46,545 nt of DNA, taken from the NCBI GenBank assembly GCA_035506155.1, contig DATJPX010000030.1:1-46545 (forward strand), given 5' to 3'. This document shows, in pieces, positions 1-7,360 of the stretch. A program made the position numbers and the translations under genes. This DNA is from UBA877 sp035506155. GTDB lineage: Bacteria > Chloroflexota > Anaerolineae > Anaerolineales > Villigracilaceae. Position 1 is the stretch's first letter. Each line of letters begins with the position of its first letter. The notes under the pieces were generated by a model. It was not told the DNA's origin. It did no database searches and worked only from the letters and a program-made list of their open reading frames with translations.

Positions 1-1319
1 CCAACCCCCATGAGGCGAAGTCCATCATCATCCTGCCCCCCGAAACGGACGATCCCGACTCAGTGGTCATCAAGGCTGTCCTGGCGTTGACCAATAACCC
101 GAACCGGCGGGACGAGAAATACCACATCGTCACCCAGATCAGCGATCCAAAGAACATGGACGTCATCAAGCTGGCGAGCGGCGATGATTATGTCCAGGCT
201 GTCCTGACCGGCGACCTGATCGCCCGCGTCATCGCCCAGACCTCCCGCCAGTCGGGCCTCTCGGTGGTCTATACCGAGCTGATGAACTTCGACGGCGACG
301 AGATTTATTTCAAGGAAGAGCCCAGCCTGGTTGGTCGAACCTTTGGCGACTCCCTCTTTGCTTATGAAGATTCGTCTGTCATGGGCATGCGATTCGCCGA
401 CGGCCGGGTGGCCCTCAATCCCCCTATGGATACCGTCCTCAAGCCCGGCGACCGGATCTTTGCCCTTACCGCCGATGATGACACCATCGTCCTCTCGGGC
501 ATGGCAAAGGCCCCGGTGGACAGCTCGGCGATCGTCAAGGGCGGCCGCGGGCGGAAGCCGGCTCCCGAACGGACCCTGATCCTGGGCTGGAACCGCTGCG
601 GGGCGATCATCATCCGTGAACTGGATGCTTACGTTGCCAAGGGTTCACGCCTGACGGTTGTGGCCGATCCGGATGTCTCCTTCGAGGTGGACGGGCTCGC
701 CGACGAAGTCAAGGCGGTCGGGCGCCGCCTGAAAAACCAGAAAGTCACCCTCGAAAAGGGCGATACGACCGACAGCCACCTGCTCGAAAGCCTGAAGGTG
801 ATGGATTACGATCACGTCATCGCCCTGAGCTATGCCGGGCTGGATATCCAGGAAGCGGATGCTCGCACGCTGGTCACCCTGCTGCACCTGCGGCATATCG
901 CCGAACGGGACGAAACGCCCATCTCGATCGTCAGTGAGATGCTCGACTTGCGCAACCGCGAGCTGGCCGAGGTGACCCAGGTGGACGACTTCATCGTCAG
1001 CGATCACCTGGTCAGTCTGATGATGTCCCAGCTTTCCGAGGACGGTGCTCTCTACGATGTATTCGCCGATATCTTCGACCCGGAAGGGTCGGAGATCTAC
1101 CTCAAGCCGATCGGCGATTACGTCGTGACGGGCAAGCCGGTGAACTTCTACACCGTGGTCGAAGCTGCCCGCCAGCGCGGCGAAGTGGCGATCGGTTACC
1201 GGCTGGAACAGGAAGCGGGCGACAAGGGCAAGTCCTACGGGGTCCACACCAATCCGAAAAAATCCGGATTGGTGACGTTCGGCCCGGAAGACAAGATCAT
1301 TGTAGCTGCAGAAGATTAG
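1..1319 (+). CDS. CASTOR/POLLUX-like ion channel protein, C-terminal part (5' truncated by window)
   Basis: The reading frame is open from base 3, before the first ATG at 63, so the gene starts upstream of the window. The visible ~438 residues begin with a segment (HEAKSIIILPPE, then DDPDSVVIKAVLAL) typical of the cytoplasmic NAD-binding-like regions of the CASTOR/POLLUX/SYM8 family. A second Rossmann-like unit (RTLILGWNRCG) and an acidic turn before DSHLLESL follow, as in TrkA-N/RCK-type domains. Members of this family are membrane-anchored cation channels or their gating subunits; the membrane segments would lie in the missing N-terminus. A strong terminator follows directly, so the flotillin-like gene downstream is probably a separate unit. 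The substrate ion cannot be read from the sequence. The family call is fairly secure, the physiological role is not. Confidence 0.8.
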   Translation, partial: NPHEAKSIIILPPETDDPDSVVIKAVLALTNNPNRRDEKYHIVTQISDPKNMDVIKLASGDDYVQAVLTGDLIARVIAQTSRQSGLSVVYTELMNFDGDEIYFKEEPSLVGRTFGDSLFAYEDSSVMGMRFADGRVALNPPMDTVLKPGDRIFALTADDDTIVLSGMAKAPVDSSAIVKGGRGRKPAPERTLILGWNRCGAIIIRELDAYVAKGSRLTVVADPDVSFEVDGLADEVKAVGRRLKNQKVTLEKGDTTDSHLLESLKVMDYDHVIALSYAGLDIQEADARTLVTLLHLRHIAERDETPISIVSEMLDLRNRELAEVTQVDDFIVSDHLVSLMMSQLSEDGALYDVFADIFDPEGSEIYLKPIGDYVVTGKPVNFYTVVEAARQRGEVAIGYRLEQEAGDKGKSYGVHTNPKKSGLVTFGPEDKIIVAAED

Positions 1320-1326
1320 GTTTCCC

Positions 1327-1358
1327 GGGGCGCGGCTCCGAGCCGCGCCCCCTTTTTT
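1327..1358 (+). terminator. Rho-independent terminator after the channel gene
   Basis: A perfect 11-bp GC-rich stem (arms 1327-1337 and 1341-1351) closes a CCG loop and is followed by six T at 1353-1358. It lies 8 bases after the stop codon. Confidence 0.9.
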
Positions 1359-1484
1359 GTCATTGGGTGGGTCTGGCCGGCACGTGTTTGACAACTTCGC
1401 TTGAACGGAAGTCAATCGCTGCAACAACTATCTGCCTGTTTCGTAGATAGTAATGGAATCTGCTAAAAGCAGAGAGGAGGAAGA

Positions 1485-3497
1485 ATGATTGCATTGCTGA
1501 AAGAATTGATCCCATTGTGGGCCATTCTGGCCGTCGTGCTGATTCTCTACCTGCTGTCCGGTTTTCGGTTCATCCCGAACAACCGGATTGGCATCATCGA
1601 GAAGAGCCTGAGCTTGAAGGGGTCGGTCAAGACAGGCTTCATCGCCTTGCACGGCGAAGCCGGTTACCAGCCGCATGTACTGCGCGGCGGTATGCACTAC
1701 CTGTGGGGCATCGTCTACAAGGTCCATACGATGCCGCTGGTGACCATTGCCCAGGGCAAGATCGGCTATATCTTTGCCCGGGATGGCAAGCAGCTTGATC
1801 CGGCCCAGGTATTGGCGTCCAACCTGACAGCCCAGGACTTCCAGGATGTGGAAGGGTTTTTGAAAAACGGTGGGCAGCGCGGTCCGCAACGCCGGATTCT
1901 GCGTGAAGGTACCTACGCCATCAATCTGGTGCAGTTCATCGTCATCACCGAGGAACAGATCTATGCCCTGTCCCTCAGCCGGGAAGAAGCCGCCACCATC
2001 CGTGGCATGGCCGAGGTGATCGCCCAGCGCGGCGGTTTCCGCCCGGTGGTGATCAAGGATACCGACGATACGATCGGCATCGTGACCATTCATGACGGCC
2101 CGTCCCTGGGCCAGGGCGAGATCATCGCCCCGGTCGTCGGGGACGATCCCAAGGCCCCGGAGACCTATCACAACAAATTCCAGGATGCCGACCACTTCCT
2201 GCAGGCGGGCGGCTTCCGCGGGCGCCAACTGCAAGTGCTGGTGGAAGGTACGTATTACGTCAACCGCCTGTTCGGAACTGTGGAGATGATCCCCAAGACC
2301 ACCATCGAAGTCGGGAACGTCGGCGTGGTCGTTTCTTACACCGGCGAAATGGGCGAAGACCTCTCCGGCAAGGATTACCGGCACGGCGAGCTGGTCGAGA
2401 AGGGCAACCGCGGCGTGTGGAGCGACCCGCTCCTGCCCGGCAAGTATGCCTTCAATACCTATGCCGGGAAGGTGTCCATCGTCCCGACAACCAACTTTAT
2501 CCTGAAGTGGATCCGCAACGAGGTCGGCGCTCATCACTTCGATGAGAACCTGACGGAAGTCTCGCTCATTACCAAAGATGCCTTCGAGCCGTCCCTGCCG
2601 CTTTCCGTGGTTGTTCACATCGACTACCAGAAGGCCCCCCTGGTGATCCAGCGCTTCGGCGACATCAAGCGCTTGGTTGAGCAGACCCTCGACCCGATGG
2701 TTTCGGCTTACTTCAAGAACATCGGCCAGACCCGCACCCTGATCCAGCTGTTGCAGGACCGCAGCGCCATCCAGCAGCAGGCCAGCGTGGAAATGAAGGA
2801 CAAGTTTGCCCACTACAATCTGGAGCTTGAGGAAGTCCTGATTGGCACTCCAAGCTCGCCCGAGAACGATACGCAGATCGAGACGATTCTGACCCAACTG
2901 CGTTCCCGTCAGATCGCCACCGAACAGGTGGAGACCTACGGCCGGCAGGAAACCGCGGCCGTCAAGGAACGCGAGCTCCGCGAGGCCGAGGCCCGCGCCC
3001 AGATGCAGACCAAGCTGACCGAAGCCGAACTGAACATCAACATCCAGACTGACCAGGGTAAGGCCGAGTACCAGCGCTCCATCCAGCAGGCCTCCCAGAT
3101 CCGTGCGCTGGCTGCTGCCGAGGCCGAGCGGGTGGCCCGGGTGGGTGTTGCCCAGGCCCTGGCGACCGAGGAACAGGTCCGGGCTTACGGCGGGCCGCAG
3201 TTCCAGGTGACCCAGCAGGTGCTTAACCGCTTTGCGGACGCCATCCAGGCCTCCGGCGTGGACGTGGTGCCGCGCATCGTGGTGGGCGGTGGGAATGGCG
3301 AGGAAGGCAATCTCACGCCCAACGTCATGGAGGGATTGCTGACCCTGCTGCTCTCCGACCGGTTCGAGGCGATGGCCAAGGATGCCAGCAAGGCACCTCG
3401 TTCGCCAGAGGCCGAGGCCCTACGGGCCCAGATCCGGCAGGAAATCCAGAAGAAACCGGCCGAAGACGACAAACCGAAGGATAAAGGCAAAAAGTAA
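1485..3497 (+). CDS. Flotillin-like SPFH (band 7) domain membrane protein
   Basis: 670 residues. One N-terminal membrane segment (about residues 8-25, LWAILAVVLILYLLSG) is followed by FRFIPNNRIGIIEK, the usual entry into an SPFH domain. The C-terminal third (about 455-600) is a charged, Ala/Glu-rich helical region (ERELREAEARAQMQ, AAAEAERVARVG), the coiled coil by which flotillins oligomerise. The tail is Lys/Asp-rich. Flotillin-like proteins form membrane microdomain scaffolds; that role here is family knowledge, not visible in the sequence. The ATG has a clear Shine-Dalgarno sequence (GAGAGGAGGA) about 6 bases upstream. It stands alone between two terminators, so it is probably monocistronic. 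At 670 residues it is longer than typical bacterial flotillins of about 500, mainly because of an expanded N-terminal half before the coiled coil. Confidence 0.85.
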   Translation: MIALLKELIPLWAILAVVLILYLLSGFRFIPNNRIGIIEKSLSLKGSVKTGFIALHGEAGYQPHVLRGGMHYLWGIVYKVHTMPLVTIAQGKIGYIFARDGKQLDPAQVLASNLTAQDFQDVEGFLKNGGQRGPQRRILREGTYAINLVQFIVITEEQIYALSLSREEAATIRGMAEVIAQRGGFRPVVIKDTDDTIGIVTIHDGPSLGQGEIIAPVVGDDPKAPETYHNKFQDADHFLQAGGFRGRQLQVLVEGTYYVNRLFGTVEMIPKTTIEVGNVGVVVSYTGEMGEDLSGKDYRHGELVEKGNRGVWSDPLLPGKYAFNTYAGKVSIVPTTNFILKWIRNEVGAHHFDENLTEVSLITKDAFEPSLPLSVVVHIDYQKAPLVIQRFGDIKRLVEQTLDPMVSAYFKNIGQTRTLIQLLQDRSAIQQQASVEMKDKFAHYNLELEEVLIGTPSSPENDTQIETILTQLRSRQIATEQVETYGRQETAAVKERELREAEARAQMQTKLTEAELNINIQTDQGKAEYQRSIQQASQIRALAAAEAERVARVGVAQALATEEQVRAYGGPQFQVTQQVLNRFADAIQASGVDVVPRIVVGGGNGEEGNLTPNVMEGLLTLLLSDRFEAMAKDASKAPRSPEAEALRAQIRQEIQKKPAEDDKPKDKGKK

Positions 3498-3519
3498 ATC
3501 GGTCGGCCACCCAGAATCG

Positions 3520-3553
3520 ATCAGGACGGGCAGATGCCCGTCCTGATTATTTT
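3520..3553 (+). terminator. Rho-independent terminator after the SPFH gene
   Basis: A perfect 12-bp stem (3520-3531 with 3536-3547) has a 4-base loop and is followed by TATTTT. It serves the plus-strand SPFH gene; the opposite side has no good T run. Confidence 0.85.
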
Positions 3554-3571
3554 CGCCGGTCTTCCTGGTAT

Positions 3572-4330
3572 TTAGTGAACGGTATACGAAGTTAGCTCGA
3601 TGGTGGTATCGAGCCCGCTCCCGCTGCTGATGGTCTTGACCCAGCCCACACCTGGAGCGTACCAACTGTCTGCCTCGAAGTTCAGGTTCGTCGGGATGGT
3701 GACGCCAGCGGTGGTAACTGTGATTGTCAGGGTATCCTGGCAGGTCACCTTCATGGCGTTGAACGATCCGGCCGGGACGGCGAGACTCTCGGAACCGGCT
3801 GCCGTGCAGGCGATCGCAATGTCGCTGCTGGCCTCCGCGCTGGCCCCGTGCATCGTCACCGTGCCGTGCAGGCTGAGCGTCTGGTTCCAGCTGTCCCCGG
3901 ACTGGATGTGAGCCGGCAGGGTCACCCCAGTCAGGGCGGTGGTCTGGAAGTCCGTGCTGTTCCCGCTGAACTGGACATTGGCGGTCGTCGCCCCGACGGG
4001 GTCGAGGGCAGTCAGGTCCCCGGCGGCGCAATTCCATTTGCCGGTCCGGGAGACCCCGTTCGAGAAGGTATCCTGATCGGTAAACCCGCTGCTGTCGACG
4101 GTCTGGATCGTGCGGGTGTAGGTGTCATTGGTGGTGCCGCTCATCTGATAATTCCAGGTATTCCCGACCGTGACCGGGTAGACGGAATTGGCGCAAGGAC
4201 CGGATGCGGAAGTGGATCCACCGGCCCCGCCGGACGATCCCGAACCGGAGGGGGATGGCAGGTTGCAGCCGACCAGCAGGATCGTCAGGGACCAGCCTAA
4301 AAGGGTAAAAAGTGATTTCTTGTGGGGCAT
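3572..4330 (-). CDS. Secreted lipoprotein of unknown function
   Basis: 252 residues from the chosen ATG. The start at 4330 (MPHKKSLFTLLGW) has a Shine-Dalgarno-like GAGGAAAATC upstream; an in-frame ATG at 4342 is possible but has a weaker site. The signal peptide ends in a lipobox, LLVGC, followed by a Ser/Gly/Pro linker. The remainder is Thr- and Ser-rich with alternating hydrophobic residues, which suggests a beta-sandwich. It contains YPVTVGNTWNY, a phrase seen in extracellular beta-structured proteins that start a domain with a 'VGNTW' strand. I do not recognise a specific family. It is divergent from the sigma factor gene with 139 bp between the starts, so it could be a target of that ECF sigma, but this is only positional. 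Confidence 0.75.
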   Translation of the reverse strand: MPHKKSLFTLLGWSLTILLVGCNLPSPSGSGSSGGAGGSTSASGPCANSVYPVTVGNTWNYQMSGTTNDTYTRTIQTVDSSGFTDQDTFSNGVSRTGKWNCAAGDLTALDPVGATTANVQFSGNSTDFQTTALTGVTLPAHIQSGDSWNQTLSLHGTVTMHGASAEASSDIAIACTAAGSESLAVPAGSFNAMKVTCQDTLTITVTTAGVTIPTNLNFEADSWYAPGVGWVKTISSGSGLDTTIELTSYTVH

Positions 4331-4456
4331 GATTTTCCTCATCTCTATTTGGAAATTGTGTAACAATTTTGGTTATATTTTACCTTGTATGTCCGGTATA
4401 TCCCCCATTGGATTTACCCCCTGTTTTTTGGCATGATTTCAAGTCTGCCTCTGGGG

Positions 4457-4462
4457 TAAAAT
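4457..4462 (+). promoter_or_regulatory. -10 box (TAAAAT), probable leaderless promoter of the ECF sigma gene
   Basis: TAAAAT ends 7 bases before the sigma ATG at 4470 and there is no Shine-Dalgarno sequence between them. Transcription would start at or next to the A of the ATG. No convincing -35 is present at 16-18 bp. Confidence 0.5.
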
Positions 4463-4469
4463 ATCCCCG

Positions 4470-5078
4470 ATGGACGAACCCACCCTGATCCGAGACGCCC
4501 AGCGGGGCGACCTGGAAGCCTTCAACCGGCTGGTCCTTGCCTACCAGGACCAGGTCTACAATACGGCACTGCGCATCCTCAACGACGAAGACCTGGCTGC
4601 AGACGCCGCCCAGGAGGCTTTCCTGTCCGCCTTTCGGGCATTGAATTCCTACCGGGGCGGTTCATTCCGGGCTTGGCTGTTGCGGACCGTCACCAATGCC
4701 TGTTACGACGAACTGCGCCGCAAGCGACGCCGGCCCACCACACCGCTCGAGCCTGAGACCGAGGATGGCGAGGAAGTCGAGTCGCCGCGTTGGCTGGCCG
4801 ATCCGAACCTTTCCCCGGAGCAACGACTCGACCAGGAAGAGCTCGAACACGCCATCCAGCATTGTTTGGAAAACCTGCCGACCGAATTCCGGGCTGTAGT
4901 GGTTTTGGCCGATATTCAGGGGCTCGATTACAGCGAAGTCTCGATCGCCGTCAAAAAGCCGCTCGGGACGATCAAATCCCGCCTCGCCCGCGCCCGCCTG
5001 CGCCTGCGCGAGTGCCTGCAATCCTTCCGGGAACTTTTACCGTCTGCCTTCCGTCTGGAAGAGGAGAGCAGCCTATGA
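4470..5078 (+). CDS. ECF-family RNA polymerase sigma factor
   Basis: 202 residues with the two sigma-70 regions. Region 2 is at about 10-85 (FNRLVLAYQDQVYNTALR, DAAQEAFLSAFRAL, FRAWLLRTVTNACYDELRR). Region 4 is at about 130-185 (LENLPTEFRAVVVLADIQGLD, then a helix-turn-helix and GTIKSRLARARLRLRE). There is no region 3, as expected for an ECF factor (group 4). The gene overlaps the next one by ATGA, the usual arrangement of an ECF sigma with its membrane-bound anti-sigma factor. The signal sensed is unknown. The 30-residue acidic linker between regions 2 and 4 (PLEPETEDGEEVESP) is normal for the family. Confidence 0.93.
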   Translation: MDEPTLIRDAQRGDLEAFNRLVLAYQDQVYNTALRILNDEDLAADAAQEAFLSAFRALNSYRGGSFRAWLLRTVTNACYDELRRKRRRPTTPLEPETEDGEEVESPRWLADPNLSPEQRLDQEELEHAIQHCLENLPTEFRAVVVLADIQGLDYSEVSIAVKKPLGTIKSRLARARLRLRECLQSFRELLPSAFRLEEESSL

Positions 5079-5809
5079 CGACCTCCTCCTTCCGCGACGT
5101 TGAACAACTTTCGGCCTATCTGGATGGACAACTATCCGGCGCCGAAAAGGCGCGCCTGGAGGCCCGGCTTAAATCCGACCCTGCCTTGGCAGCTCTGCTG
5201 GACGACCTCCGTCAGGCCCAGGCGTTGCTTCGCCGGGCGCCGCATCGCCGGGCGCCACATAACTTCACCCTGACTCCCAAAATGGCAGGAATCCGCCCGC
5301 CGGTGCCGCGGGTCGTTCCAGCCCTTTCCTGGGCTTCTGCGGTAGCGATGTTGCTCTTCGTTTGCACATTCAGCTATGGCCTGATCGGTCAATTGGGCAT
5401 CAGCGCAGCGCCGCGGCTGGCAGCTTCCGAGCACTACGGGATCGGCGGCGGTCCTGCGATGGCCGCGACCATGGCTCCCGCGGCCACCCAGGCGCCCATC
5501 TTCCCGGCTGCCGCCACGCAACAGCCGCTTGGCACCCAGTCAGCCGATACGGCTGTCCAACAGCTCACAAATGGGACCGAACTACCCACGGCGACGCCGG
5601 AAGTCTCGACAATGAAGGCTTTCGTGGAAACCCCCACACTTGAAACACGCGCTGTCCAATCCCCCGGTGTTGCCCTCCGGCCCCGGTCGGAACTGGTCCA
5701 TCCCTGGCCGTATCTTTGGCTGGGACTGGCAGTCGTTCTGGTGCTGGCGGCCCTGATCGTCCGTTGGTCGTCCAGGCGCAGTTTCCTTCGCAAGCATAAA
5801 TCCGGATGA
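5075..5809 (+). CDS. Membrane-bound anti-sigma factor, zinc motif absent
   Basis: 244 residues starting at the ATG that overlaps the sigma stop (ATGA). Residues 1-55 (VEQLSAYLDGQLSGAEKARLEARL) match the cytoplasmic anti-sigma domain fold, but the His-x3-Cys-x2-Cys zinc site of zf-HC2 members is missing, so it would be a zinc-independent type. A membrane helix lies at about 83-106. It is followed by an Ala/Thr/Gln-rich extracytoplasmic segment and a second hydrophobic helix near the C-terminus (PYLWLGLAVVLVLAALIV) with a basic tail. This gives a two-TM topology with both ends inside. It should hold the upstream sigma factor inactive at the membrane. The role rests on gene order and the N-terminal motif. 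Confidence 0.82.
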   Translation: MTTSSFRDVEQLSAYLDGQLSGAEKARLEARLKSDPALAALLDDLRQAQALLRRAPHRRAPHNFTLTPKMAGIRPPVPRVVPALSWASAVAMLLFVCTFSYGLIGQLGISAAPRLAASEHYGIGGGPAMAATMAPAATQAPIFPAAATQQPLGTQSADTAVQQLTNGTELPTATPEVSTMKAFVETPTLETRAVQSPGVALRPRSELVHPWPYLWLGLAVVLVLAALIVRWSSRRSFLRKHKSG

Positions 5810-6240
5810 ATCCCCCCCTGATCCGAAAAGCCAACCTCCAGGATAGCGCTGCGCTGGCCGGGTTGTGTACCCAGCTTGGTTACCCGTCGACCGGAGCGGA
5901 CCTGCTCCAGCGCCTGCCGGGGGTCCTGGACCGCCCCGACCACACAGTCATCGTGGCCGAGGTGGAGGGACGGCTTGCCGGCTGGATCCATGTGCACGTC
6001 TCACCGAGCCTGGAAACCGATCGGATGGCCGAACTCGGCGGCCTGGTGGTGGACGAAAACCAGCGCGGCGCGGGGATCGGGAAAGCCCTGCTGGACGAGG
6101 CGGAGGATTGGGCGCGCCAAAAAGGCTGTGGCGAGCTCTGGCTGCGCTCGAACATCCTCCGCAAAGCCGCCCACGGCTTTTATGCCGCCCGTGGTTATAC
6201 CAACCTCAAAACATCCTACACATTTCGGAAGCAACTTTAA
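5806..6240 (+). CDS. GNAT-family N-acetyltransferase
   Basis: 144 residues, the usual length of a single GNAT domain. The acetyl-CoA motif is clear: LGGLVVDENQRGAGIGKALLDEAEDWA, with the Q/RxxGxG/A signature at QRGAGIG. It is followed by LWLRSNILRKAAHGFYAARGY, the C-terminal beta-strand and helix that complete the fold. The start overlaps the anti-sigma stop by ATGA, so the gene is translationally coupled to the sigma/anti-sigma pair. The acceptor substrate is not predictable. The coupling suggests it belongs to the same stress response, though this could be only an operon convenience. Confidence 0.9.
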   Translation: MNPPLIRKANLQDSAALAGLCTQLGYPSTGADLLQRLPGVLDRPDHTVIVAEVEGRLAGWIHVHVSPSLETDRMAELGGLVVDENQRGAGIGKALLDEAEDWARQKGCGELWLRSNILRKAAHGFYAARGYTNLKTSYTFRKQL

Positions 6241-6250
6241 TCGGCCTGCG

Positions 6251-6259
6251 TGCTAAAAT
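6251..6259 (+). promoter_or_regulatory. Extended -10 (TGCTAAAAT) before the Memo-family gene
   Basis: The TGn extension and TAAAAT lie 21 bases before the ATG at 6281. The short leader holds a strong AAGGAGG Shine-Dalgarno sequence. No clear -35. Confidence 0.45.
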
Positions 6260-6280
6260 GTAATCGAGCAAGGAGGTTAT

Positions 6281-7135
6281 ATGGCTGCAATTGCACCTAT
6301 CCGTCCTTCCCCAATCGCCGGGACGTGGTATGAGGGCAATGCCAGGGCCCTGGCGAACGCCGTGGACCGTTACCTCGACCAGGCTGAACTCCCCGAACTT
6401 CCGGGTGACATAGTGGCTGTGATCGCCCCGCATGCGGGGCATATCTATTCGGGCCCGGTCGCCGGGTATGCTTTCGCGGCTGTGCGCGGCCGGACGCCGG
6501 ACGTCGTGGCCGTCCTCTCTCCCATGCACCAGGCTTACGCCGAAAATTTCCTGACGACCGCCCACAGCGCCTACGAAACCCCCCTCGGACCGGTCAGCGT
6601 GGATAGGGAACTGGTCGCGACCCTGGATGCGCGCCTCACCGAAGATCTGGGCTACGGCCTTGCGCCTGTCGCCTACGACCGGGAACATTCCCTCGAAATC
6701 GAACTGCCTTTCCTCCAACAGGCCCTCGCCTCGGATTTTACGCTTCTCCCGGTCATGGTCAGGGCCCAGTCGGCGGCGATCTCCCGCAAGCTGGGCGCGG
6801 CCATCGCCGAGGTCGTGGGCGGCAGGAACGCGCTGGTGGTTGCCTCCACCGATCTTTCCCATTTCTATACCCAGCAGCAGGCGGTCACTTTCGACACGGA
6901 AATGCTCCGCCGGATCGAGGCTTTTGCCCCGGACGAGGTCTTTTGCGCGGAAAAGGAAGGAAAGGGGTTTGCCTGCGGGCTGGGCGCGCTGGTGGCGACC
7001 CTGTGGGCGGCCAAAGACTTGGGAGCCGATACCGTCAAGGTATTACGGCATGCCACTTCCGGCGATGTGACCGGGGATTATTCCTCCGTGGTAGGCTACG
7101 GGGCGGCGATCGCCTTGAAGACCGGATCGGATTGA
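6281..7135 (+). CDS. amrB: Memo-family protein (AmmeMemoRadiSam system protein B)
   Basis: 284 residues covering the whole Memo domain. Recognisable parts are the N-terminal RPSPIAGTWYEGN, the VIAPHAGHIYSGPVAGYAF block, LSPMHQAY (usually SPxH), EHSLEIELPFLQ, VVASTDLSHFY and the C-terminal GDYSSVVGYGAAIAL. The conserved His and Asp residues in these blocks form the metal site related to extradiol dioxygenases. Bacterial members are often next to an AMMECR1-domain gene and a radical-SAM gene; neither is present here, so this is an orphan B component in this window. Its exact biochemical role is not established. The Shine-Dalgarno sequence AAGGAGG supports this start. Confidence 0.9.
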   Translation: MAAIAPIRPSPIAGTWYEGNARALANAVDRYLDQAELPELPGDIVAVIAPHAGHIYSGPVAGYAFAAVRGRTPDVVAVLSPMHQAYAENFLTTAHSAYETPLGPVSVDRELVATLDARLTEDLGYGLAPVAYDREHSLEIELPFLQQALASDFTLLPVMVRAQSAAISRKLGAAIAEVVGGRNALVVASTDLSHFYTQQQAVTFDTEMLRRIEAFAPDEVFCAEKEGKGFACGLGALVATLWAAKDLGADTVKVLRHATSGDVTGDYSSVVGYGAAIALKTGSD

Positions 7136-7225
7136 AAGAGATCGGTCCCCTGACAGACTGGCCTGGATCAAGGCGTGGGCGTTCCGAAAAATATCCTGAC
7201 GAGTCGGCCCACCGGGAGAGTCGGG

Positions 7226-7261
7226 AAGCCCCCAACGCAGGTTAGGCGTTGGCAAGGGCTT
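7226..7261 (+). other. Imperfect hairpin in the 7136-7360 intergenic region
   Basis: Outer arms AAGCCC (7226-7231) and GGGCTT (7256-7261) enclose inner arms CCAACGC (7232-7238) and GCGTTGG (7246-7252). No T run follows, so it is not a standard terminator. Nothing else recognisable lies in this 225-bp gap. Confidence 0.35.
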
Positions 7262-7360
7262 GCTACAAAAGTATTCATCCTTGAGTCGCTCGGCCAGACA
7301 ATCAAATTCATGTAGGAAGACAGCCGGGGATTGATAAGGGAAGATAAGCGGAGTATTTGA

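Noticed and set aside
1428..2897. 489-codon minus-strand frame opposite the SPFH gene
   Set aside because: Shadow of a certain gene; no start context and no family motif.
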